DNA of 64,000 nt from Pseudomonas sp. GR 6-02 (lineage in GTDB: Bacteria; Pseudomonadota; Gammaproteobacteria; Pseudomonadales; Pseudomonadaceae), in contig NZ_CP011567.1 of the NCBI RefSeq assembly GCF_001655615.1, positions 4,411,001-4,475,000 on the forward strand. Direction: 5' to 3'. The notes under the pieces are model-generated. The model had not been told where the DNA came from. It saw only the letters and a list, made by a program, of their open reading frames with translations, and searched no databases. The number at the start of each line of letters is the position of its first letter. Position 1 is the first letter of the stretch. Shown one piece after another: positions 50,639 to 59,002 of this stretch. Both the position numbers and the translations under genes were made by a program.

Positions 50639-51298
50639 TTAAGCGACCGTCAAGGCAGAAACCACCAGATCGCAACTGCGCTGGGCATACGCCGTCAGCA
50701 CCACGCGGATCTGCGCAAAGTCACGGGCCAGCACGGCGGCCAGCAGGCGTTCGAACAGTTCCAGGAACTCGCTCATCGAGGCCTTGCGCTGCTCCAACGC
50801 CAGGAAATACGCACGGCTCATGGCCGGCTGCAGATTCTCGACGGTTTCCTGCAAGTACGGGTTGTTGGCGAACGGATACGCGGCACGCATCACGCTGAAG
50901 CTGTCGTCGACGAACGTGCGGATGTCCTGGCGTTCGTAGCTGGCGGTCAGGCGCTGCTGGATCTGCAGAAATGGCGCCATGTCGGCCTGGACTTGCCAAC
51001 CGCTGGCCACGGCGTTGCCGAGCAATATGTACAACTCGCTCATCAGCGTGCACAGGCTCTGCACCTTGTGCGCCGTCAGTTCAGTCACGTGGGCGCCACG
51101 TCGCGGTAAAATCGCGATCAAGTGGCGGCGCTCGAGGATCAGCAAGGCCTCACGGACTGAACCGCGGCTGACATTGAGGGCCAGCGTGACCTTCTGTTCC
51201 TGGATGCGCTCCCCCGGCTTCATTTCGCCGCGAATGATACGTTCGGCGAGGTGGTGAGCGATTTGCTCGGCGAGGCTGTCCGGCGCCTTGAACGTCAT
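50639..51298 (-). CDS. GntR-family regulator (FadR/FCD type) upstream of smc
   Basis: Transcription factor of 219 aa. The N-terminal winged helix spans about 5-72: HLAERIIRGEMKPGERIQEQ, then LNVSRGSVREALLILERRHL and ILPRRGAHV. The C-terminal all-helical FCD ligand domain spans 80-215. The ligand is unknown. It lies immediately upstream of smc with a two-base gap, and divergent from xdhA across 266 bases. It may therefore regulate xanthine dehydrogenase, itself, or both; this is inference from position. Confidence 0.87.
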   Translation of the reverse strand: MTFKAPDSLAEQIAHHLAERIIRGEMKPGERIQEQKVTLALNVSRGSVREALLILERRHLIAILPRRGAHVTELTAHKVQSLCTLMSELYILLGNAVASGWQVQADMAPFLQIQQRLTASYERQDIRTFVDDSFSVMRAAYPFANNPYLQETVENLQPAMSRAYFLALEQRKASMSEFLELFERLLAAVLARDFAQIRVVLTAYAQRSCDLVVSALTVA

Positions 51299-51468
51299 GG
51301 TTGTCCTTCAAACTCTTCGATCTGCACAAGCGGCGCAGTGTAGCGCAATTGATGGGTCATGGCGGAGTGCCCACCCAGCGGTTTTTGGCACGATTCAAGC
51401 AAAAAGCAGGCTATCCCGTGAGGGTCAATAATGAAGGAACGAGTCGTTGATCGACAAAATGCCATTTC

Positions 51469-51507
51469 CTGACCTTTAAGTCAGAAAATCATTGACCGAA
51501 AAGTCAG
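51469..51507. promoter_or_regulatory. Tandem TGAC-N6-GTCA operator candidate upstream of xdhA
   Basis: CTGACCTTTAAGTCAG (51469-51484) and TTGACCGAAAAGTCAG (51492-51507) are two palindromes with the same arms and spacing. Their centres are 23 bases apart, about two helical turns. They lie 58-96 bases before the xdhA start. Confidence 0.55.
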
Positions 51508-51564
51508 ACCTGATAAATTCGGCTCATGTCGGTTAACAACAATAATGAGTTTGCGAGGCCATCC

Positions 51565-53019
51565 GTGATCCAGTTTTTATTAAACCAGGAACTCCGTAGC
51601 GAGCACGCCCTGGACCCGAACCTGACCGTGCTCAATTACTTGCGCGAACATGTGGGCAAACCCGGCACCAAAGAAGGCTGCGCCAGCGGTGACTGTGGCG
51701 CCTGCACCGTGGTGGTCGGCGAGTTGCAGACGGATGACGATGGCCGCGAACACATTCGCTATCGCAGCCTCAACTCGTGCCTGACCTTTGTTTCGTCGCT
51801 GCACGGCAAGCAACTGATCAGCGTCGAAGACCTCAAGCACCAAGGCCAACTGCACAGCGTGCAAAAAGCCATGGTCGAGTGCCACGGCTCGCAGTGCGGC
51901 TTCTGCACCCCGGGCTTTGTCATGTCGTTGTTCGCCCTGCAAAAGAACAGCGATCAACCGGACTCCCACAAGGCCCATGAAGCGCTGGCCGGCAACCTCT
52001 GCCGCTGTACCGGTTATCGGCCGATCCTGGCCGCCGCCGAGCAATCCTGCTGCGACAAGCAACCGGACCAGTTCGATGCTCGCGAAGCGCAAACCATCGC
52101 TCGCCTGAAAGCCATCGCCCCCACCGACATCGGTGAACTCAACAGTGGCGACAAACGTTGCCTGGTGCCCTTGACCGTGGCCGATCTGGCCGACCTCTAC
52201 GACGCTTATCCACAGGCCCGCCTGCTGGCCGGCGGTACCGACCTTGCGCTGGAAGTCACGCAATTCCACCGCACCTTGCCGGTGATGATCTACGTCGGCA
52301 ACGTCGCTGAAATGAAACGCATCGAGCGCTTCGACGATCGCCTGGAAATCGGCGCCGCCACCGCCCTCTCCGACTGTTACGACGCTTTGAAGGCCGAGTA
52401 CCCGGACTTCGGCGAATTGCTGCAGCGCTTCGCTTCGTTGCAGATTCGCAACCAGGGCACCCTCGGCGGCAATATCGGCAACGCCTCGCCGATCGGTGAC
52501 TCGCCACCGCTGCTGATCGCCCTTGGCGCGAAGATCGTGCTGTGCAAAGGCGAGGCTCGCCGCACCCTGGCCCTGGAAGATTACTTCATCGATTACCGGG
52601 TCACCGCGCGCCAGGAAAGCGAGTTCATCGAGAAGATCATCGTGCCCCGCGCCAGCGCTGAACAACTGTTCCGCGCCTACAAGGTGTCAAAGCGTCTGGA
52701 CGACGACATTTCCGCAGTCTGCGCAGCCTTCAACCTGCGCATCGACAATGGCGTAGTCACCGACGCCCGCGTTGCTTTCGGCGGCATGGCGGCCATCCCG
52801 AAACGTGCGAAAAACTGCGAAGCCGCGCTGGTTGGCGCACCGTTCAACAACGCCACCATTGAACGCGCCTGCGCCGCACTGGCCGAAGATTTCACACCGC
52901 TCTCGGACTTCCGCGCCAGCAAGGAATACCGCCTGCTCAGCGCGCAGAACCTGCTGCGCAAATACTTCATCGAACTGCAAACACCGCACATCGAGACTCG
53001 GGTGACCGCTTATGTCTAA
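51565..53019 (+). CDS. xdhA: Xanthine dehydrogenase small subunit (XdhA)
   Basis: Iron-sulfur/FAD subunit of 484 aa; with XdhB it oxidises hypoxanthine and xanthine to urate, passing electrons to NAD. The plant-type 2Fe-2S domain has CASGDCGACTVVVG near 40-50. The second 2Fe-2S domain has CGFCTPGFVMS near 113 and CRCTGYRPI near 147. The FAD domain begins near 190, with LLAGGTDLALEVTQ and GTLGGNIGNASPIGDSPP. The start is a GTG at 51565 (MIQFLLNQELRSEH), preceded by GAGG and agreeing with the 484-aa P. aeruginosa protein; an ATG 13 codons upstream is the alternative. It overlaps xdhB by eight bases. Confidence 0.93.
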   Translation: MIQFLLNQELRSEHALDPNLTVLNYLREHVGKPGTKEGCASGDCGACTVVVGELQTDDDGREHIRYRSLNSCLTFVSSLHGKQLISVEDLKHQGQLHSVQKAMVECHGSQCGFCTPGFVMSLFALQKNSDQPDSHKAHEALAGNLCRCTGYRPILAAAEQSCCDKQPDQFDAREAQTIARLKAIAPTDIGELNSGDKRCLVPLTVADLADLYDAYPQARLLAGGTDLALEVTQFHRTLPVMIYVGNVAEMKRIERFDDRLEIGAATALSDCYDALKAEYPDFGELLQRFASLQIRNQGTLGGNIGNASPIGDSPPLLIALGAKIVLCKGEARRTLALEDYFIDYRVTARQESEFIEKIIVPRASAEQLFRAYKVSKRLDDDISAVCAAFNLRIDNGVVTDARVAFGGMAAIPKRAKNCEAALVGAPFNNATIERACAALAEDFTPLSDFRASKEYRLLSAQNLLRKYFIELQTPHIETRVTAYV

Positions 53020-55408
53020 TCATCACGCCGTAGAGAAGACCCAAGCCGAACTGGCTGAATTGTTCGCCAAGGACCTGACCACCGGCGTCGGCCGCAGCGT
53101 CAAGCACGACAGCGCCGCCAAGCATGTGTCCGGTGAAGCGCAGTACATCGACGATCGGCTGGAATTCCCCAATCAGCTGCACGTTTACGCACGGCTGTCG
53201 GACCGCGCCCACGCGAAAATCATCAGCATCGACACTAAGCCCTGCTATGCCTTTGAAGGTGTGCGAATCGCCATCACCCACGAAGACGTGCCGGGCCTGA
53301 AAGACATCGGCCCGCTGTTACCGGGCGATCCGCTGCTGGCCATCGATGACGTGCAGTTCGTCGGTCAACCGGTGCTCGCCGTCGCCGCGAAAGACCTGGA
53401 AACCGCGCGCAAAGCCGCGATGGCGGCGATCATCGAATACGAAGACCTCGAACCGGTTCTGGACGTGGTCGAAGCCCTGCGCAAACGCCATTTCGTGCTC
53501 GACAGCCACACCCACCAGCGTGGCGATTCGGCCAATGCCCTGGCCACTGCAGAGCATCGCATCCAGGGCACGCTGCACATCGGCGGCCAGGAACACTTTT
53601 ATCTGGAAACCCAGATCTCCTCGGTGATGCCGACTGAAGACGGCGGGATGATCGTTTACTGCTCGACCCAGAACCCCACCGAAGTGCAGAAACTGGTGGC
53701 CGAAGTGCTGAACGTGTCGATGAACAAGATCGTCGTCGACATGCGCCGCATGGGCGGTGGTTTCGGCGGCAAGGAAACCCAGGCGGCAAGCCCGGCGTGC
53801 CTGTGCGCGGTGATCGCGCACCTGACCGGTCAACCCACAAAAATGCGCCTGCCGCGTGTCGAAGACATGCTGATGACCGGCAAGCGTCACCCGTTCTACG
53901 TCGAGTACGACGTGGGCTTCGACAGCACCGGCCGCCTGCACGGCATCGCCCTGGAGCTGGCCGGTAACTGCGGTTGCTCACCGGATTTGTCGGCGTCGAT
54001 TGTCGACCGCGCGATGTTCCATGCCGACAACTCGTACTACCTGGGCGATGCGACCATCAATGGTCACCGCTGCAAGACCAATACCGCGTCGAACACCGCT
54101 TACCGTGGCTTCGGTGGCCCGCAAGGCATGGTTGCGATCGAAGAAGTGATGGACGCCATAGCCCGTCATCTGGCCCTCGATCCGCTGGCGGTGCGCAAGG
54201 CCAACTACTACGGCAAGACCGAGCGCAACGTCACCCATTACTACCAGACCGTCGAGCACAACATGCTCGAGGAAATGACCGCCGAACTGGAAGCCAGCAG
54301 CCAGTACGCCGAGCGTCGCGAAGCGATTCGTCGCTACAACGCCAACAGCCCGATCCTGAAAAAAGGCCTGGCGCTGACCCCGGTGAAATTCGGTATCTCC
54401 TTCACCGCCAGTTTCCTCAACCAGGCCGGTGCGCTGGTGCATGTCTACACCGACGGCAGCATCCACCTGAACCACGGCGGCACCGAGATGGGCCAGGGCC
54501 TGAACACCAAGGTTGCACAAGTGGTGGCTGAAGTATTCCAGGTGGAAATGGACCGGGTGCAGATCACCGCGACCAACACCGACAAAGTGCCGAACACCTC
54601 GCCGACCGCCGCTTCCAGCGGCGCCGACCTCAACGGTAAAGCCGCACAGAATGCCGCGGAAATCATCAAGAAACGCCTGGTGGAATTTGCTGCGCGGCAA
54701 TACAAGGTCAGCGAAGAAGACGTGGAATTCCACAACGGTCATGTGCGGGTTCGCGATCACATCCTGACGTTCGAAGCGCTGATCCAGCAGGCGTATTTCG
54801 CCCAGGTGTCGTTGTCGAGCACTGGCTTCTACAAGACTCCGAAAATCTACTACGACCGCAGTCAGGCTCGCGGTCGGCCGTTCTACTACTACGCCTTCGG
54901 CGCGGCCTGCGCCGAGGTGATCGTCGACACCCTGACGGGCGAGTACAAGATGCTGCGCACCGACATCCTCCACGACGTCGGCGCCTCGTTGAACCCGGCC
55001 ATCGACATCGGTCAGGTCGAGGGCGGTTTCATCCAGGGCATGGGCTGGCTGACCATGGAAGAACTGGTGTGGAACGACAAAGGCAAACTGATGACCAACG
55101 GCCCGGCCAGCTACAAGATCCCGGCCGTGGCGGACATGCCGTTGGACCTGCGGGTGAAGCTGGTGGAAAACCGCAAGAACCCGGAAGACACGGTGTTCCA
55201 TTCCAAGGCTGTGGGTGAGCCGCCGTTCATGCTTGGCATCGCCGTCTGGTGCGCGATCAAGGACGCCGTGGCGAGTTTGGGCGACTACCGGCATCAACCG
55301 AAAATCGACGCGCCGGCGACGCCGGAGCGGGTGTTGTGGGGCTGTGAGCAGATGCGTCAGTTGAAGGCGGTGAAGGCCGTCGAAACTGAGTCGGAAGTAG
55401 TGGTTTGA
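53012..55408 (+). CDS. xdhB: Xanthine dehydrogenase large subunit (XdhB)
   Basis: Molybdopterin-binding catalytic subunit of 798 aa. The first small domain (20-130) includes the conserved VGRSVKHDSAAKHVSGEAQY. Moco-binding motifs are GGGFGGKETQA near 247, AYRGFGGPQGM near 365 and GTEMGQGLNTKVAQV near 490. The catalytic Glu is in KAVGEPPFMLG near 730. The start overlaps xdhA by eight bases, so the two are translationally coupled. The product requires XdhC for insertion of the sulfurated cofactor. Confidence 0.95.
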   Translation: MSNHHAVEKTQAELAELFAKDLTTGVGRSVKHDSAAKHVSGEAQYIDDRLEFPNQLHVYARLSDRAHAKIISIDTKPCYAFEGVRIAITHEDVPGLKDIGPLLPGDPLLAIDDVQFVGQPVLAVAAKDLETARKAAMAAIIEYEDLEPVLDVVEALRKRHFVLDSHTHQRGDSANALATAEHRIQGTLHIGGQEHFYLETQISSVMPTEDGGMIVYCSTQNPTEVQKLVAEVLNVSMNKIVVDMRRMGGGFGGKETQAASPACLCAVIAHLTGQPTKMRLPRVEDMLMTGKRHPFYVEYDVGFDSTGRLHGIALELAGNCGCSPDLSASIVDRAMFHADNSYYLGDATINGHRCKTNTASNTAYRGFGGPQGMVAIEEVMDAIARHLALDPLAVRKANYYGKTERNVTHYYQTVEHNMLEEMTAELEASSQYAERREAIRRYNANSPILKKGLALTPVKFGISFTASFLNQAGALVHVYTDGSIHLNHGGTEMGQGLNTKVAQVVAEVFQVEMDRVQITATNTDKVPNTSPTAASSGADLNGKAAQNAAEIIKKRLVEFAARQYKVSEEDVEFHNGHVRVRDHILTFEALIQQAYFAQVSLSSTGFYKTPKIYYDRSQARGRPFYYYAFGAACAEVIVDTLTGEYKMLRTDILHDVGASLNPAIDIGQVEGGFIQGMGWLTMEELVWNDKGKLMTNGPASYKIPAVADMPLDLRVKLVENRKNPEDTVFHSKAVGEPPFMLGIAVWCAIKDAVASLGDYRHQPKIDAPATPERVLWGCEQMRQLKAVKAVETESEVVV

Positions 55409-55519
55409 TCGTTCCCACGCTCTGCGTGGGAATACAGCCCGCGACGCTCTGCGTCGCATTGTGAACAGCGGACGCGGAGCGTCCAGAGATGCATTCCCAC
55501 GCCGAGCGTGGGAACGATC
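55407..55519 (+). repeat. REP doublet (family B), copy 2, between xdhB and xdhC
   Basis: GATCGTTCCCACGCTCTGCG on the left faces GAGCGTGGGAACGATC on the right, around inner GACGCTCTGCGTC-type hairpins. The left arm begins within the xdhB stop codon and the right arm ends 13 bases before xdhC. Confidence 0.87.
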
Positions 55520-55532
55520 TTGAGAGGTGAAC

Positions 55533-56378
55533 ATGTATAACTGGATCGACGCCCTCGCCGACCTGCAAAACCGGGGTGAACCCTGTGTGTTGGTGACCAT
55601 CATCGAAGAGCTCGGCTCGACGCCGCGCAATGCCGGCTCCAAGATGGTCATCAGCGCCACGCAAACGTTCGACACCATTGGTGGCGGGCATCTGGAATAC
55701 AAGGCCATGCAGATCGGCCGCGAGATGCTTGCCAGCGGCCGGCAGGACACCCATCTGGAGCGCTTCAGCCTCGGCGCCAGCCTGGGCCAGTGCTGCGGCG
55801 GCGTGACCGTGCTGCTGTTCGAACCGATGGGCCAGGTGCAAGCGCAGATTGCTGTATTCGGCGCCGGACACGTCGGTCGGGCGCTGGTGCCGCTGCTCGC
55901 CAGCCTGCCCTGCCGGGTGCGCTGGATCGATTCGCGGGAAGCCGAATTCCCCGAACAGATCCCCCACGGTGTGCGCAAAATCGTCACCGAAGAACCGCTG
56001 GATGAAGTCGATGACCTGCCCGCTGGCAGCTACTGCATTGTCATGACTCACAACCACCAGCTCGACCTCGAACTCACCGCCGCGATCCTCAAGCGCAACG
56101 ACTTCGCCTACTTCGGCCTGATCGGTTCGAAAACCAAACGGGTGAAATTCGAACACCGCCTGCGTGATCGTGGTTTCGACAGCGCCGTGCTGCAACGCAT
56201 GCGCTGCCCGATGGGGCTGGGCGAAGTCAAAGGCAAGTTACCTGTGGAAATCGCCATCTCCATCGCCGGCGAAATCATCGCCACCTATAACGCGAATTTC
56301 GGCCAGCACACCGCCAGCGCCGGATCATCGATCGCCAAACTGCTGCCTGCTTCGCGCCGCAGCCAAGCTTCTAACTGA
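55533..56378 (+). CDS. xdhC: Xanthine dehydrogenase accessory protein XdhC
   Basis: Molybdenum-cofactor chaperone of 281 aa that protects and sulfurates the cofactor before insertion into XdhB. The N-terminal XdhC/CoxI domain has EELGSTPRNAGSKMVISA and IGGGHLEYKAM, and the conserved GQCCGGVTVLLFE. The Rossmann part has FGAGHVGRALVPLLASL near 112, then THNHQLDLELTAAILKR and GLIGSKTKRVKF. The ATG at 55533 follows AGAGG with six-base spacing; a GTG two codons earlier was rejected. Its stop codon falls in a 15-base tandem repeat. Confidence 0.93.
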   Translation: MYNWIDALADLQNRGEPCVLVTIIEELGSTPRNAGSKMVISATQTFDTIGGGHLEYKAMQIGREMLASGRQDTHLERFSLGASLGQCCGGVTVLLFEPMGQVQAQIAVFGAGHVGRALVPLLASLPCRVRWIDSREAEFPEQIPHGVRKIVTEEPLDEVDDLPAGSYCIVMTHNHQLDLELTAAILKRNDFAYFGLIGSKTKRVKFEHRLRDRGFDSAVLQRMRCPMGLGEVKGKLPVEIAISIAGEIIATYNANFGQHTASAGSSIAKLLPASRRSQASN

Positions 56379-56419
56379 AGAGCTTCGAACTGAAAAGCCT
56401 CGAATTGAAAAGCTTCGAA
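56364..56419 (+). repeat. 15-bp imperfect tandem repeat at the end of xdhC
   Basis: Units AGCTTCTAACTGAAG, AGCTTCGAACTGAAA, AGCCTCGAATTGAAA and a partial AGCTTCGAACC follow each other. The xdhC stop lies in the first unit and the last unit ends 20 bases before guaD. Confidence 0.75.
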
Positions 56420-56439
56420 CCAATTGAGAACCCAAGCCA

Positions 56440-57738
56440 ATGACTCGCAAAGCCTACCGCGCCGCCATTCTGCACAGCATCGCCGACCCTGCCGAAGTGG
56501 GTATCGAAGCCTCGTATGAGTATTTCGAAGACGGCCTGCTGGTGGTCGAGAACGGCCAGATCAACGCCATCGGCCACGCCAGCGAATTGCTGCCAACGCT
56601 GCCGGCTGACATCGAGATCACCCATTATCAGGACGCACTGATCACTCCCGGCTTCATCGACACCCATATTCACCTGCCGCAAACCGGCATGGTCGGCGCC
56701 TACGGCGAGCAACTGCTGGACTGGCTGAACACCTACACCTTCCCGTGCGAAAGCCAGTTCGCCGACAAGGCTCACGCTGACGAAGTGGCGGATATTTTCA
56801 TCAAGGAACTGCTGCGCAACGGCACCACCACCGCCCTGGTCTTCGGCAGCGTGCATCCGCAATCGGTGAACTCGTTTTTCGAGGCTGCCGAGCAACTGGA
56901 TCTGCGGATGATCGCCGGCAAGGTGATGATGGATCGCAACGCGCCGGACTACCTGACTGACACTGCCGAATCGAGCTACGTCGAAAGCAAGGCGCTGATC
57001 GAACGCTGGCACGGCAAGGGCCGCCTGCATTACGCCGTCACCCCGCGCTTCGCCCCGACCAGCACCCCGGAGCAACTGACCCTCGCCGGCCAGTTGCTCA
57101 GCGAATACCCGGATCTGTACATGCAGACCCACATCAGCGAAAACCTCAAGGAAGTCGAGTGGGTCAAGGAACTGTTCCCGGAGCGCAAGGGCTACCTGGA
57201 CGTCTACGATCACTACCAACTGCTCGGCGAGCGCTCGGTGTTCGCCCACGGCGTGCACCTGTGCGACGACGAATGCGCGCGCCTGGCGCAGACCGGATCG
57301 GCGATTGCGTTCTGCCCGACCTCGAACTTCTTCCTCGGCAGCGGCTTGTTCAACCTGCCGATGGCCGAGAAGCACAAACTGAATGTCGGACTGGGCACGG
57401 ACGTCGGCGGCGGCACCAGTTTCTCGCTGCTGCAAACCCTGAACGAAGCGTACAAGGTCATGCAGCTGCAAGGCGCACGGCTGAGCCCGTTCAAGTCGCT
57501 TTACCTCGCCACCCTCGGCGGTGCCCGCGCGCTGCGCCTGGAAGACAAGATCGGCACCCTGCAACCGGGCACCGACGCGGACTTCCTGGTGCTGGACTAC
57601 AACGCGACGCCGCTGCTGAGCTATCGCCTGAAGCAGGCCAATAACATAGCCGAGACGTTGTTTGTGTTGATGACGCTGGGGGATGATCGGACTGTGCTGC
57701 AGACGTACGCGGCGGGGCATCTGGTGCATCAGCGTTAA
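56440..57738 (+). CDS. guaD: Guanine deaminase
   Basis: Zinc amidohydrolase of 432 aa that deaminates guanine to xanthine, feeding xanthine dehydrogenase. The metal-binding HIHLPQTGMVGAYG is near 77. QTHISENLKEVEWV holds the next ligand and FAHGVHLCDDECARL near 267 follows. The catalytic Asp is in GLGTDVGGGTSFSLL near 325. Length and motif order match bacterial GuaD. It lies 61 bases after xdhC on the same strand and is probably the last gene of xdhABC-guaD, ending in a strong terminator. Confidence 0.95.
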   Translation: MTRKAYRAAILHSIADPAEVGIEASYEYFEDGLLVVENGQINAIGHASELLPTLPADIEITHYQDALITPGFIDTHIHLPQTGMVGAYGEQLLDWLNTYTFPCESQFADKAHADEVADIFIKELLRNGTTTALVFGSVHPQSVNSFFEAAEQLDLRMIAGKVMMDRNAPDYLTDTAESSYVESKALIERWHGKGRLHYAVTPRFAPTSTPEQLTLAGQLLSEYPDLYMQTHISENLKEVEWVKELFPERKGYLDVYDHYQLLGERSVFAHGVHLCDDECARLAQTGSAIAFCPTSNFFLGSGLFNLPMAEKHKLNVGLGTDVGGGTSFSLLQTLNEAYKVMQLQGARLSPFKSLYLATLGGARALRLEDKIGTLQPGTDADFLVLDYNATPLLSYRLKQANNIAETLFVLMTLGDDRTVLQTYAAGHLVHQR

Positions 57739-57751
57739 GGTTTTTCGGGCA

Positions 57752-57792
57752 TAAAAAATCCCCCGCATTCATTGATTGCGGGGGATTTTTTT
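57752..57792. terminator. Bidirectional terminator between guaD and gntR
   Basis: AATCCCCCGCA and TGCGGGGGATT form the stem around a 9-base loop, with an A run upstream and a T run downstream. Confidence 0.9.
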
Positions 57793-57828
57793 GTCGCCTG
57801 TCAGACCGCTATCGCGACTCGGCCCGAT

Positions 57829-58593
57829 TTATAGCTTGGCAGTCGAACGCCCCGGTTTCTTGGTCTGCAACAGATGCGAGAACACCGCATGCAAATCATC
57901 CGACGCGCTTTCTTCGTCGAGGTTGAGTTTGCTGTCGATGTGGTCCATGTGATGCATCATCAAATCCACCGCCAGCGTCGCGTCCCGCGCTTCGATGGCG
58001 TCGATCAGCTGGGTGTGTTCATCGTAGGAACAGTGGGAACGGTTGCCGCTCTCATACTGGGCGATGATCAGCGATGTCTGGGACACCAGGCTGCGCTGGA
58101 AGCTGATCAGCGGCGCGTTCTTCGCCGCCTCGGCCAGTTTCAAGTGAAACTCGCCCGACAGACGAATACCGGCACCGCGATCGCCACGGGAGAAGCTGTC
58201 GCGCTCGTCGTTGACCATCTGCCGCAAGTCGGCAATCTGCTCGGCAGTGGCGTGCTGCACCGCCAACTCAGTGATCGCCCGCTCCACCAGCCGCCGCGCC
58301 ATGAACACCTGGCGAGCCTCCTCGACACTCGGGCTGGCAACGACAGCGCCGCGATTCGGACGCAGCAACACCACGCCTTCATGGGCCAGACGCGACAGCG
58401 CGCGGCGAATGATGGTGCGGCTGACCCCGAAAATTTCCCCCAGCGCTTCTTCGCTCAACTTGGTGCCGGGCGCCAGACGCTGTTCGAGGATGGCCTCGAA
58501 GATATGCGCGTAGACAATATCGTCCTGGGTACCGCTGCGGCCGGCTTTGCCTGCTCGCGGTTGTTTCTTGAGGGGTTGCAACTGTTCGTTCAT
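57829..58593 (-). CDS. GntR-family regulator (FadR/FCD type) of the purine cluster
   Basis: Transcription factor of 254 aa. A basic N-terminal tail (LKKQPRAGKAGRSG) precedes the winged helix at about 25-95, with LAPGTKLSEEALGEIFGVS, RTIIRRALSRLAHEG and LLRPNRGAVVASP. The FCD domain follows (110-235), with possible metal-ligand residues in SGEFHLKLAEAA and MMHHMDHID. The start MNEQLQPLKK at 58593 was chosen over an extension to 58647. It is convergent with guaD and divergent from the BenE-type gene. Its likely operator ATTGTACACAAT lies 92 bases upstream. It may control guaD/xdh or the transporter. Confidence 0.87.
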   Translation of the reverse strand: MNEQLQPLKKQPRAGKAGRSGTQDDIVYAHIFEAILEQRLAPGTKLSEEALGEIFGVSRTIIRRALSRLAHEGVVLLRPNRGAVVASPSVEEARQVFMARRLVERAITELAVQHATAEQIADLRQMVNDERDSFSRGDRGAGIRLSGEFHLKLAEAAKNAPLISFQRSLVSQTSLIIAQYESGNRSHCSYDEHTQLIDAIEARDATLAVDLMMHHMDHIDSKLNLDEESASDDLHAVFSHLLQTKKPGRSTAKL

Positions 58594-58684
58594 GGGCACT
58601 CGAGTCGGGAGAACTGCGGCGAATTGACCGTGACTGTAATACGGCACAGTGGGTCACTGGCAAGTATCGCGTAAAAAACACTGC

Positions 58685-58696
58685 AATTGTACACAA
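58685..58696. promoter_or_regulatory. GntR-type operator candidate
   Basis: ATTGTACACAAT has perfect ATTGT/ACAAT arms around AC, the type of site bound by FadR/VanR-like GntR regulators. It lies in the 409-base gap between gntR and the transporter gene. That gap otherwise holds a REP pair and promoter sequence. Confidence 0.5.
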
Positions 58697-58819
58697 TGGC
58701 GGGTGGCAACACGACTGTACGGCTGTTTGTCGCCTTTGCTGTATCGCAACGCCCGGTTACGTTTCAGTTTAGGCTTGAACGCGCAAACCTGTGGGCGGGA
58801 ACTGAAGTGAAGAGACCAT

Positions 58820-58953
58820 TGTGGCGAGGGAGCTTGCTCCCGCTCGGCGGCGAAGCCGTCGTTGATGCTGCTAACGCGCTTCATCTATCTGAGCGCATTG
58901 GATTGTTTGGGGGGCCGCTTCGCAGCCCAGCGGGAGCAAGCTCCCTCGCCACA
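58820..58953 (+). repeat. REP doublet (family A), copy 5
   Basis: TGTGGCGAGGGAGCTTGCTC on the left faces GAGCAAGCTCCCTCGCCACA on the right, across about 90 bases. It ends 49 bases before the BenE-type gene. Confidence 0.87.
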
Positions 58954-59002
58954 AAAGCTCCCCGGAGTTGATTATTTCTATAAAACAAGGAACACCGCTG
59001 TC

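Noticed and set aside
53978..55987. 669-codon open frame antisense to xdhB and xdhC
   Set aside because: It spans two conserved genes and a REP pair and has no recognisable motif; codon-bias shadow.
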